Shown: piece by piece, positions 54,856-63,516 of the stretch | Position numbering within the stretch: the stretch's first letter is position 1 | How the letters are laid out: every line of letters starts with the position of its first letter | Assembly: GCA_045661225.1 (NCBI GenBank) | Contig: JAZRFF010000017.1 | Location: 1-64,000, forward strand | From: HGM04593 sp045661225 | GTDB taxonomy: Bacteria; Bacteroidota; Bacteroidia; Bacteroidales; Bacteroidaceae | Length of the DNA: 64,000 bases | Direction of reading: 5' to 3' | Notes under the pieces: generated by a model | Told to the model about the DNA's origin: nothing | The model's database searches: none | Seen by the model: only the letters and a program-made list of their open reading frames with translations | Translations under genes and position numbers: made by a program

Positions 54856-56220
54856 TTAATCAGCTTTGGGTAATTGATATGTCTTAACTAAACGAACGTA
54901 ATACGACCGTTTTTCTCCAGCTTTTGTAGTACGAGTGCCACCTATAAATTGGAATGAATAAAATTCATCTTCTTTTAAGCAAAGATAGCGTTCTGATTCA
55001 CCATTTGCAAGACCGTACAATTCTTCATCATACTCTGATATTAATTCATTCAGTTCTAAACGGTTGTCACCGCTAAATTGAGCTCGAAGTATGGCTGCTT
55101 CGTCGTGAGTAGGTAAACGCCATCCCGAAATGCCATTAACACTATAATCATCAGCAACGTCATCAGCTTGTGATGTTATGATTTCCCATTCATCCAAGCT
55201 CATAAGCAATAGTTCAATTGTCCCTTCATCGGATTCATTTATATCTGCAACAATCATATCATTCCAGATAGTGCCTACTTGGGGAGCACCTGTTAAATCA
55301 ATATTTGAAGAATCGTTTTCTTTTTCCTCGTTGTCTTCATCCTTGCTCTCTCCTTCATCTTCTTCTAACATTACGTTAGCTCCAAATTCAAACTCAACAT
55401 CTATAGCCTCATCCCAATCGTTCACGTCAAAACTACCGCCTACTATGACTTTATCAGAATAGTTGCCGGTGACATTGAAGGGTTTGTTGGCTTCAGGAAC
55501 ACCTTTGAATGTATATCCATATGTGGTTTCTGAACCATCTTCCATCTTAAAAAGAATTGAAAATATTGTTTCTTTTCCATTGCCTGGAAATATATAAGTA
55601 TTCTTGGCTATCCATTCTCCTTGTGAATTTAAATCACATTCTACTTTAATCTTTTGATCTTCTCCGCCATATTGTCCGTTCATCGATAAAGATGAATGTA
55701 AGGGAGATATTGTTAATTGTACAGCACTTACATCAGTTGGTACATTTTTTAAAGTTACATTTAAAGCTGCCACTGCATGTGATAATGTAAGTTTTGCTTT
55801 TGTCTCCGTATTTCCGCCTATTACGATGTCAGCTCGTCCCATCATTAGTGGAGTTTTAGCTCCTTTTGTAGAATTTAGGACAATCACATCATTTAGAGAT
55901 GGTTTTTCTGGTATTTGATATTCGTCTGATGTACCTGACAAAGCCACGACTTTATAGTCTCCTTTTGTCATCGGTAATGCCATTTCTTCTTCGTCATCAT
56001 TCACTGTTTGTGATGCTGTTAGCTTTCCATCTTTATTAAATGCATATAGATAAAGGGGATAAGATATTTCCACCCCTGCAGCTGAACGAACTTCTATCTT
56101 TAAAGTCTCTTCTTCTGATATTGAAGTAAAATCGTCATCTTCTGGCATTTGTTGACAGGAGAAGATTATACCACATGTAATTAGCCCAAGAAGAACATTG
56201 AGGATTTTAAGTGTTTTCAT
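54856..56220 (-). CDS. Fimbrillin-family (Mfa2/FimB-like) lipoprotein with C-terminal DUF1566-like domain
   Basis: 454 residues. Lipoprotein signal with lipobox IIFSC. An N-terminal fimbrial-anchor-like beta domain runs to about residue 270 (LKIEVRSAAGVEISYPLYLYAFNKDG is the Mfa2/FimB start pattern). An acidic linker (EEDEGESKDEDNEEKEND) follows. The C-terminal part has GISGWRLPTHDEAAIL, typical of DUF1566 (Lcl C-terminal) domains on surface proteins. It is probably a fimbrial tip or anchor protein. ATG 56220 is chosen over an upstream start because it begins the signal peptide. AT-rich compared with the rest of the window. Confidence 0.77.
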   Translation of the reverse strand: MKTLKILNVLLGLITCGIIFSCQQMPEDDDFTSISEEETLKIEVRSAAGVEISYPLYLYAFNKDGKLTASQTVNDDEEEMALPMTKGDYKVVALSGTSDEYQIPEKPSLNDVIVLNSTKGAKTPLMMGRADIVIGGNTETKAKLTLSHAVAALNVTLKNVPTDVSAVQLTISPLHSSLSMNGQYGGEDQKIKVECDLNSQGEWIAKNTYIFPGNGKETIFSILFKMEDGSETTYGYTFKGVPEANKPFNVTGNYSDKVIVGGSFDVNDWDEAIDVEFEFGANVMLEEDEGESKDEDNEEKENDSSNIDLTGAPQVGTIWNDMIVADINESDEGTIELLLMSLDEWEIITSQADDVADDYSVNGISGWRLPTHDEAAILRAQFSGDNRLELNELISEYDEELYGLANGESERYLCLKEDEFYSFQFIGGTRTTKAGEKRSYYVRLVKTYQLPKAD

Positions 56221-56227
56221 GTTTTTT

Positions 56228-57190
56228 TTAATTATTGTTTTCAACTCCATTAATTATTATATCATCCATTACGACGCCATCAGTCCAATCTGTAATAGAG
56301 TTGCCAGATATAGTCAAAACTCCGTCTATCACCTTTAGCCCATATTTATATAGCTTTCCTTGTTCAAAATAATTATTGGTGGTACCTAAACTTGCAAGTG
56401 TTGCGAGATAATTCCTATTCCCAGACGTGTAAGTAATAGTCAATGAAACATTTGAAAGTTCTACTGTTCCTGAATTAACTATAAAATAAAAAGTCTTGCC
56501 TGCTGAAGCAATTGTAATGTTTGATAAGTTCAAATCAATATTATTACCACTTTCATCAGTTGTAACAGCCACTTTGTTTTGAGCGTCAAAATTATATGTA
56601 GAAGAAGAAATAATATCAGTACCCGTTAACTTAATGTTTTCAACAGATGCATTCAATAAATCACCTTCTCCTTTTAATGTGATTTGTACTAATGCAGAAA
56701 CATGCTGGAAAGCATTTGTTCCAGTAAAGGAGACGATTCCATTATTGGTACCATACTTTTGAGTTTTTTCTGCTACTAAAAAATCTCTACTTGCTACACA
56801 ACTTATTTCACCGGTTTGTCCAGATAAATTAGGCATTGGTATACTTCCGTCATTTCCAACATTGGTATATGGATAAAAGGCTTTGAAAGTATGGTCGCTT
56901 GTCTTATCTTCCCAATAGGCTATACCTTTCGAAGTATTCCATGAAGAGCCATTATAAGTCCATTCTATAAAACCTTTACCGTTGACAGATAATCCAATTG
57001 CATCATTGGTTGTAAAACTTAGATTATTTAGAGTATTGTCGCTACTAACATATCGACCATCGGTAGACTCTTCAATACTGGCTTCTATAGACATTGGAAG
57101 TTTTTCACTAAAATTTTCAATTTCTTCTGATTGTTGGCATCCTGTCAACATGGCAGTACAACCAAAAGTTATTAAAATATATTTTTTCAT
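56228..57190 (-). CDS. Fimbrillin-family lipoprotein (Mfa-like)
   Basis: 320 residues. Lipobox MLTGC in the signal. Fimbrillin family traits: FTTNDAIGLSVNGKG, FKAFYPYTN, AFQHVSALVQITLKG. Such proteins are the structural or accessory subunits of Bacteroidales fimbriae, assembled by donor-strand exchange after proteolysis. It lies 7 bases upstream of the anchor-like gene on the minus strand, so the two form an operon. AT-rich. No major subunit or assembly protease is nearby. Confidence 0.78.
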   Translation of the reverse strand: MKKYILITFGCTAMLTGCQQSEEIENFSEKLPMSIEASIEESTDGRYVSSDNTLNNLSFTTNDAIGLSVNGKGFIEWTYNGSSWNTSKGIAYWEDKTSDHTFKAFYPYTNVGNDGSIPMPNLSGQTGEISCVASRDFLVAEKTQKYGTNNGIVSFTGTNAFQHVSALVQITLKGEGDLLNASVENIKLTGTDIISSSTYNFDAQNKVAVTTDESGNNIDLNLSNITIASAGKTFYFIVNSGTVELSNVSLTITYTSGNRNYLATLASLGTTNNYFEQGKLYKYGLKVIDGVLTISGNSITDWTDGVVMDDIIINGVENNN

Positions 57191-57225
57191 AATTTTAGTT
57201 TAAGGTTAATTCGAATAAAAACATT

Positions 57226-57250
57226 GCCTACCCAGATAGGCAGGCAATGT
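57226..57250 (-). terminator. Terminator of the first gdh gene
   Basis: On the minus strand ACATTGCC pairs with GGCAATGT, followed by TTTTTA. It lies between the gdh stop and the fimbrillin start. Confidence 0.65.
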
Positions 57251-57274
57251 GATTGTTATAAAAACGTTGTTGTT

Positions 57275-58612
57275 TTATACAATACCTTGTGCCATCATAG
57301 CATGAGCTACCTTCATGAAGCCTGCGATGTTTGCACCCTTCACGTAGTTGATGTAACCGTCTGCTTCAGTACCATACTTTACGCATTGTTCGTGGATACC
57401 CAACATGATGCCGTGCAACTTTTCGTCCACTTCTGCCGCACTCCAGCTTAAGTGCATAGCGTTCTGGCTCATTTCCAAACCAGAAGTTGCTACACCACCA
57501 GCATTAACAGCCTTACCAGGAGCATAAAGCTTCTTGTTGGCGATGAATGCATCGATAGCTTCCGGTGTACATCCCATGTTAGAGATTTCACCGATACACA
57601 AAGTACCATTGTTGATGAGGTTCTGAGCATCTTCGCCGTTCAATTCGTTTTGAGTTGCACATGGCAATGCGATGTCTACCTACACTTCCCATGGACGACG
57701 TCCTGGTACGAATGTTGCGTTAGGATATTGTTCTGCGTATGGAGCTACGATATCATTACCTGATGCACGAAGTTCGAGCATGTAGTCAATCTTATCACCG
57801 CTGATACCGTCTGGGTCGTATACATAACCGTCAGGACCTGAGATAGTAACAACCTTAGCGCCCAATTCGGTAGCCTTAGTTACAGCACCCCATGCTACGT
57901 TACCGAAACCAGAAACAGCAACGGTCTTGCCTGCGATGTCGATACCTGCGTTCTTCAACATTTGGTTTACGAAGTATAAACCACCGAAACCGGTTGCTTC
58001 AGGACGAATCAATGAACCACCGAATTCCAAGCCCTTGCCTGTGAAAGTACCGGTAAATTCGCGAGTCAACTTCTTGTACATACCGAACATGTAACCCACT
58101 TCACGACCACCAACACCGATGTCGCCGGCTGGAACGTCCATGTCAGGACCTACGTGACGCCACAATTCAAGCATGAACGATTGGCAGAAACGCATAACTT
58201 CTGCATCACTCTTACCGCGTGGAGAGAAGTCGGAACCACCCTTACCACCGCCCATAGGCAATGTAGTCAAAGCGTTCTTGAAAGTTTGTTCGAAACCTAA
58301 GAACTTCAAGATAGAAAGGTTTACTGATGCATGGAAACGGATACCGCCTTTGTAAGGGCCAATTGCGTTGTTGAACTGTACACGATAACCCAAGTTTACT
58401 TGTACCTTACCTCTATCGTCTACCCAAGGCACTTTGAATGTAAAGATACGGTCTGGTTCTACGAGTCTTTCAATCAAAGAAGCTCTTTCGAATTCAGGAT
58501 GTTGGTTGTAGATATCTTCAATAGAATGCAATACTTCCTTTACTGCTTGCAAGTATTCTAATTCACCAGGATGCTTAGCTTCAAGGGAAGCCATGATTTG
58601 ATTAATATCCAT
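57275..58612 (-). pseudogene. gdhA: Glutamate dehydrogenase interrupted by one in-frame TAG
   Basis: 445 codons from ATG 58612 to the stop at 57275, matching the intact paralogue of this window (444 residues) end to end. One in-frame TAG at 57682-57680 splits it after GRRPWEV; the next codons continue VDIALPCATQNELNG in the same frame. In the paralogue this place reads Lys (AAG or AAA), so one base change explains it. All landmarks are intact on both sides: GGGKGGSDF, GFGNVAWG, NAGGVATSGLEMSQN. If it is not read through, the gene is dead; a sequencing or assembly error or suppression is possible. Confidence 0.9.
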
Positions 58613-58658
58613 AATAATAGAATTTAAGGATTTGACAAAATGATATGTTTTCTTCATG

Positions 58659-58688
58659 CAAAGGTATGCTTTTAGGCGAATTGGCAAA
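58659..58688 (-). promoter_or_regulatory. Promoter for the first gdh gene
   Basis: Minus strand: TTTG, 18 bases, TACCTTTG (box at 58659-58666), about 47 bases before the ATG at 58612. Confidence 0.65.
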
Positions 58689-58779
58689 ATGTTTTCAGCG
58701 TTTTTTTTGAGTAAAAAATAAAGTGATTTTATTGTTGGAAAATAGTCGTGATTATTGTGCGATTTTTAGGTGGCAATGT

Positions 58780-58811
58780 GTTGCGTACTTCAATAATAAT
58801 CGCGAATTTTG
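58780..58811 (+). promoter_or_regulatory. Possible promoter for the REC/PEP-binding gene
   Basis: GTTG (58780-58783), 20 bases, GAATTTTG (58804-58811), which differs by one base from the consensus. Confidence 0.4.
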
Positions 58812-58837
58812 TAGGTAGCAAATAAAATGAAAACAAT

Positions 58838-61798
58838 ATGCTTAGCAAATTGAAACTGAATCAGTTATATTTTAAAGATACCTCGTTTGTCAATTTGATG
58901 ACCAAACGAATTTTCAACGTACTGTTGGTTGCGAATCCTTACGATGCCTTTATGTTGGAGGACGACGGACGAATAGATGAGAAGATTTTTAATGAATACA
59001 TGAACTTGAGTCTTCGCTATCCTCCTCGTTTTACGCAAGTTTCTACGGAAGAAGAAACATGGAGACAGTTACAGAATACAAAGTTCGATTTGGTTATCGT
59101 TATGCCGGGTACGGACAATAGCGATACGTTCGACATTGCTCGTACCATTAAGAAAAAGTATAGCGATATTCCTTTGGTTGTGCTTACTCCGTTTTCGCAC
59201 GGTATTACTGCCCGTATGGAGCATGAAGACCTGAGTATCTTTGAATATGTGTTCTGTTGGTTGGGTAATACCGATTTATTGGTGTCTATCATCAAACTGA
59301 TAGAAGACAAGATGAATCTGGAACACGATATTAAGGAGGTTGGTGTGCAGATGATTCTATTAGTAGAAGACTCTATCCGTTTCTATTCTTCGGTGCTGCC
59401 TAATCTGTATAAGTTTGTGTTGAAGCAAAGTCAGGAATTTGCAACAGAAGCCTTGAATGCTCACCAGCGAACACTTCGTATGCGTGGCCGTCCAAAGATA
59501 GTCTTGGCCCGTAGTTACGAAGAAGCTATGCATCTGTACAACCGGTATGAAAAGAATGTATTAGGTGTCATAACCGATGCACGTTTCCCTCGTGAAGGAA
59601 TCGTTGATTCGATGGCAGGTATAAAGTTAATGAACGAGATACGTAAGCGCGATCCTTTCATGCCATTGATATTGCAGTCCTCGGAGGTGGATAATGAACG
59701 TTATGCCCGTCGTTACGAAGCTTCTTTCGTTGATAAGAACTCCAAGAAGATGAACGTCGATTTGCGTGATATTGTTTCCGAACATTTTGGGTTCGGGGAT
59801 TTTATCTTCCGTAATCCTAATACTTTTGAGGAAGTTGCCAGAGTGCGTAACTTGAAAGAGCTGCAAAATATCATATTTTCTATACCTAAAGAATCGTTGC
59901 TTTATCACATCAGCCATAATCACGTATCGCGTTGGTTGTATTCTCGCGCCATGTTCCCGCCTGCTGAGTTCTTGAAACAAATCAGTTGGGACGAATTCCA
60001 GGATATCGATGCTCACCGTCAGATTATCTTTGAGGCGATTGTGAAATATCGTAAGATGAAGAATCAAGGGGTTGTGGCAATCTTCCAAAGAGATAGATTC
60101 GATAGATATTCTAACTTTGCTAGAATCGGCGAAGGTTCTTTGGGAGGTAAAGGCAGAGGCTTGGCTTTCATTGATAATATGGTCAAGCGTCATGTAGAGT
60201 TTGATGAGTTCGAAAATGCATCGGTGGCTATACCTAAAACCGTGGTGTTGTGTACCGACATCTTTGATGAATTCATGGATACCAATGGACTTTATCAAGT
60301 GGCATTAAGCGATGCTTCTGATGAAACCATATTGAAAGCATTCCTCCGTGCTCGTTTGCCGGAACGCCTGATGGAAGACTTCTTTGCTTTTTTTAATGTT
60401 GTGAAGTCGCCGATTGCCATCCGTTCGTCCAGTTTGCTGGAAGACTCCCATTATCAGCCTTTTGCCGGTATTTACTCTACTTACATGATTCCTTATTTGG
60501 AAGATAAGTACGAAATGCTTCGTATGCTTAGTGATGCCATCAAGGGGGTTTATGCTTCCGTTTATTACAAAGACAGTAAAGCATATATGCAGGCAACCAG
60601 TAATGTGATTGACCAGGAAAAGATGGCAGTAATCCTTCAAGAAGTGGTTGGTACACAATATGGGGATCGTTTCTATCCTTCCATTTCCGGGGTTGCCCGT
60701 TCGTTGAATTATTATCCGATTGGCGATGAAAAGGCCGAAGAAGGAACGGTGAGTCTTGCATTGGGCTTGGGTAAATACATTGTCGATGGTGGTGTTACGT
60801 TGCGTGTTTGTCCTTATCATCCTACTCAGGTTTTGCAAACGAGCGAACTCGAAATAGCCTTACGCGAAACCCAAACTCAATTTTATGCGCTCGATTTGAA
60901 GAACGACGGGCATGATTTTTCTTTGGACGATGGCTTTAACCTGTTGAAACTTTCGGTACGTGAAGCAGATAAGGACGGTGCTTTGCAGTTTATAGCCTCT
61001 ACATACGATCCTTACGATATGGTTATCCGTGATGGCATTTATCCTGGAGGAAGAAAGGTTATTACCTTTGCTAACATCCTGCAACACGATGTTTTCCCGT
61101 TGGCTAAGATCTTGCAGTTGGTACAACAATATGGGCAGGCCGAAATGCGTCGTCCGGTAGAAATAGAATTTGCTGTATTGTTGAATCAAGCAAAGAAGAC
61201 GGGTACTTTCTATATGTTGCAAATTCGTCCGATGGTTGATGTCAAGGCAGATTTGTCCGAAGACTTGAATCTGATTTCAGAAGATTCGCTATTGCTCAAG
61301 AGTTTCAATTCTTTGGGACATGGAGTGATGGAAGACATCCACGACTTGGTTTATGTGAAAACAGATGGATACTCTGCATCCAATAATCCGGCTATTGCTT
61401 ATGAAATAGAAAAACTTAATCGTAAGTTCTTGGATGAAGGTAAGAATTATGTTTTGGTTGGTCCGGGTCGATGGGGTAGTAGTGATTCCTGGTTGGGAAT
61501 ACCTGTCAAGTGGCCTCACATTTCAGCGGCGAGAGTGATCGTAGAAGCTGGGTTGACCAATTATCGGGTTGATCCAAGTCAAGGAACGCACTTCTTCCAA
61601 AACCTGACTTCGTTTGGTGTAGGTTACTTTACCATCAATGCGTATATGAACGATGGTATCTACAACCAGGCATATCTCAATGAACAGAAAGCTGTAGAAG
61701 AGACGAATTTCTTAAGACATATCCACTTTGAGAAACCAATCAAGGTGAAAATGGATGGAAAGAAAAAAATAGGCGTGGTGATGATGCCTAATGAATAA
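58838..61798 (+). CDS. Receiver-like and PEP/pyruvate-binding (ATP-grasp) fusion protein
   Basis: 986 residues. Two receiver-like domains at the N-terminus: about 25-155 (IFNVLLVANPYDAFML) and about 168-330 (MILLVEDSIRFYSS, VLGVITDARFP). A PEP/pyruvate-binding ATP-grasp domain comes near residues 430-810 (GSLGGKGRGLAFIDNM, SPIAIRSSSLLED, FYMLQIRP). The swivelling His domain and PEP-binding C-terminal domain of PPDK and PEP synthase are missing. It is annotated as PEP synthase-like in Bacteroidota, but catalysis is not proven. It lies between two glutamate dehydrogenase genes and may be a metabolic sensor. The C-terminal 150 residues (VLVGPGRWGSSDSWLGIPV) are conserved and unassigned. Confidence 0.8.
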   Translation: MLSKLKLNQLYFKDTSFVNLMTKRIFNVLLVANPYDAFMLEDDGRIDEKIFNEYMNLSLRYPPRFTQVSTEEETWRQLQNTKFDLVIVMPGTDNSDTFDIARTIKKKYSDIPLVVLTPFSHGITARMEHEDLSIFEYVFCWLGNTDLLVSIIKLIEDKMNLEHDIKEVGVQMILLVEDSIRFYSSVLPNLYKFVLKQSQEFATEALNAHQRTLRMRGRPKIVLARSYEEAMHLYNRYEKNVLGVITDARFPREGIVDSMAGIKLMNEIRKRDPFMPLILQSSEVDNERYARRYEASFVDKNSKKMNVDLRDIVSEHFGFGDFIFRNPNTFEEVARVRNLKELQNIIFSIPKESLLYHISHNHVSRWLYSRAMFPPAEFLKQISWDEFQDIDAHRQIIFEAIVKYRKMKNQGVVAIFQRDRFDRYSNFARIGEGSLGGKGRGLAFIDNMVKRHVEFDEFENASVAIPKTVVLCTDIFDEFMDTNGLYQVALSDASDETILKAFLRARLPERLMEDFFAFFNVVKSPIAIRSSSLLEDSHYQPFAGIYSTYMIPYLEDKYEMLRMLSDAIKGVYASVYYKDSKAYMQATSNVIDQEKMAVILQEVVGTQYGDRFYPSISGVARSLNYYPIGDEKAEEGTVSLALGLGKYIVDGGVTLRVCPYHPTQVLQTSELEIALRETQTQFYALDLKNDGHDFSLDDGFNLLKLSVREADKDGALQFIASTYDPYDMVIRDGIYPGGRKVITFANILQHDVFPLAKILQLVQQYGQAEMRRPVEIEFAVLLNQAKKTGTFYMLQIRPMVDVKADLSEDLNLISEDSLLLKSFNSLGHGVMEDIHDLVYVKTDGYSASNNPAIAYEIEKLNRKFLDEGKNYVLVGPGRWGSSDSWLGIPVKWPHISAARVIVEAGLTNYRVDPSQGTHFFQNLTSFGVGYFTINAYMNDGIYNQAYLNEQKAVEETNFLRHIHFEKPIKVKMDGKKKIGVVMMPNE

Positions 61799-61800
61799 AA

Positions 61801-61833
61801 GAAAGAGGGATGCTGATTGGGCATCCCTCTTTC
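61801..61833. terminator. Bidirectional terminator between the fusion gene and gdh
   Basis: GAAAGAGGGATGC (61801-61813) pairs perfectly with GCATCCCTCTTTC (61821-61833). It serves two convergent genes. Confidence 0.85.
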
Positions 61834-61850
61834 ATATCTTATGGTATATT

Positions 61851-63185
61851 TTATACAATTCCTTGTGCCATCATGGCCTTGGCTACCTTCATGAAGCCAG
61901 CAATGTTAGCTCCCTTCACGTAGTTTACATAACCATCTTCTTCGGTGCCATATTTCACGCAATTTTCATGAATGTTTTCCATGATGTAGTGAAGCTTGTT
62001 GTCCACTTCTTCTGCACTCCATGAGATACGTTCAGAGTTCTGGCTCATTTCAAGACCTGAAACTGATACACCACCAGCATTTGCGGCCTTACCCGGAGCA
62101 TAGAGAATCTTGGCTTCTTGGAAAATGCGGATAGCTTCTGGTGTAGAAGGCATGTTGGCACCTTCTGAAACAGCAATGACACCATTGTCTACCAACATTT
62201 TAGCATGCTCACCGTTCAACTCATTTTGAGTAGCCGATGGAAGTGCAATGTCAGCCTTTTCTCCCCAAGGTTTAGCTCCCGGTACATATTTTACACCATA
62301 CTTTTCTGCATATTCGCGGATACGTCCACGATACAAGTTCTTCAGTTCCATGATGAAGTCCAACTTTTCGCGGTCGATACCATCCGGGTCGTAAATATAA
62401 CCGTCAGAGTCTGACATAGTCAATACCTTACCACCCAATTGGAGTACCTTTTCTGCGGTATATTGAGCAACGTTACCCGAACCGGATATCAAGACAGTCT
62501 TGCCCTGCAAATCCATACCCTTGGTCTTCAACATTTCCATCAAGAAGTATACGTTACCATAACCGGTTGCTTCCGGACGAACCAATGATCCTCCGAATTC
62601 ACGGCCTTTACCGGTGAAGGTTCCTGTAAACTCGCGTGTCAACTTCTTGTACATGCCGAACATATAACCAACTTCGCGACCGCCTACGCCGATGTCGCCT
62701 GCAGGAACGTCAGTGTCCGGACCAATATGGCGCCACAATTCCAACATGAAAGCTTGGCAGAAACGCATAACTTCAGCATTCGACTTACCACGTGGAGAGA
62801 AATCCGAACCACCTTTACCACCACCCATTGGGAGTGTAGTCAATGAATTCTTGAATGTTTGTTCAAAAGCCAAGAACTTCAAGATACCCAAGTTAACGGA
62901 TGCATGGAAACGGATACCGCCTTTGTAAGGACCGATAGCGTTGTTGTGCTGAACGCGATAACCCATGTTGGTTTGTACATTGCCCTTGTCGTCCATCCAT
63001 GTTACACGGAATTGATATACACGGTCTGGAATACACAAGCGCTCAATCAAATTTACCTTGTCAAATTCAGGGTGTTTGTTATATTCTTCTTCAATAGTGC
63101 CAAGCACTTCTTCTACTGCCTGATGATACTCAGGTTCGTTAGGAAATCTTCTTTTTAGATCTTCTAATACCTTTGATGCATTCAT
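61851..63185 (-). CDS. gdhA: Glutamate dehydrogenase, intact paralogue
   Basis: 444 residues. The catalytic Lys region (GGGKGGSDF), the nucleotide site GSGNVAQYTAEK and the C-terminal NAGGVSVSGLEMSQN are intact. It makes or breaks glutamate from 2-oxoglutarate and ammonia with NAD(P)H. It differs from the broken copy at several conserved places (SEGANMPST here, SNMGCT there), so the two are distinct paralogues and not a recent duplication. Minus strand, with its own promoter. Confidence 0.93.
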   Translation of the reverse strand: MNASKVLEDLKRRFPNEPEYHQAVEEVLGTIEEEYNKHPEFDKVNLIERLCIPDRVYQFRVTWMDDKGNVQTNMGYRVQHNNAIGPYKGGIRFHASVNLGILKFLAFEQTFKNSLTTLPMGGGKGGSDFSPRGKSNAEVMRFCQAFMLELWRHIGPDTDVPAGDIGVGGREVGYMFGMYKKLTREFTGTFTGKGREFGGSLVRPEATGYGNVYFLMEMLKTKGMDLQGKTVLISGSGNVAQYTAEKVLQLGGKVLTMSDSDGYIYDPDGIDREKLDFIMELKNLYRGRIREYAEKYGVKYVPGAKPWGEKADIALPSATQNELNGEHAKMLVDNGVIAVSEGANMPSTPEAIRIFQEAKILYAPGKAANAGGVSVSGLEMSQNSERISWSAEEVDNKLHYIMENIHENCVKYGTEEDGYVNYVKGANIAGFMKVAKAMMAQGIV

Positions 63186-63224
63186 AATTATTTGTCTTTA
63201 GTTGTCAATCTTTTTTAGTGGGTG

Positions 63225-63256
63225 CGAAAATATGTATAATATTTTAGCTTTGCAAC
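63225..63256 (-). promoter_or_regulatory. Promoter for the intact gdh gene
   Basis: Minus strand: GTTG, 20 bases, TATTTTCG (box at 63225-63232), 40 bases before the ATG. Confidence 0.5.
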
Positions 63257-63325
63257 GTTTTATAAAGAAAATAACCTTTTTAGTGTCGATTTGTTTATTT
63301 TATGTATAAATACTAAATAAATGGT

Positions 63326-63505
63326 TTATTTTTTCTTGTTTTTAATAGATTTAATTATGGGGACAAACACCAACGCGCCTGAAATTAGAACGGTTAATAT
63401 GAGTGGCCCGTCTATCTGTTCGCTTCCTACAAGTATTAGATAACAAGTAGCCACCCATAAAAGAGTTAATATTACCGATTGTGTAGTAGATAATGGTCTT
63501 CTCAT
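63326..63505 (-). CDS. Small hydrophobic membrane protein
   Basis: 59 residues (MRRPLSTTQSVILTLLW...). Two predicted transmembrane helices separated by GSEQIDGP, and a Lys-rich end (KSIKNKKK). It begins 11 bases after the malic enzyme stop on the same strand, as a small gene in an operon would. I do not know a function. The whole frame was checked codon by codon. Confidence 0.55.
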   Translation of the reverse strand: MRRPLSTTQSVILTLLWVATCYLILVGSEQIDGPLILTVLISGALVFVPIIKSIKNKKK

Positions 63506-63516
63506 ATCGATTCTGT

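Noticed and set aside
57275..58687. Two separate genes or a frameshift for the first glutamate dehydrogenase
   Set aside because: Reading across the junction shows that both parts are in the same frame and separated only by one TAG, and together they match the intact paralogue in length.
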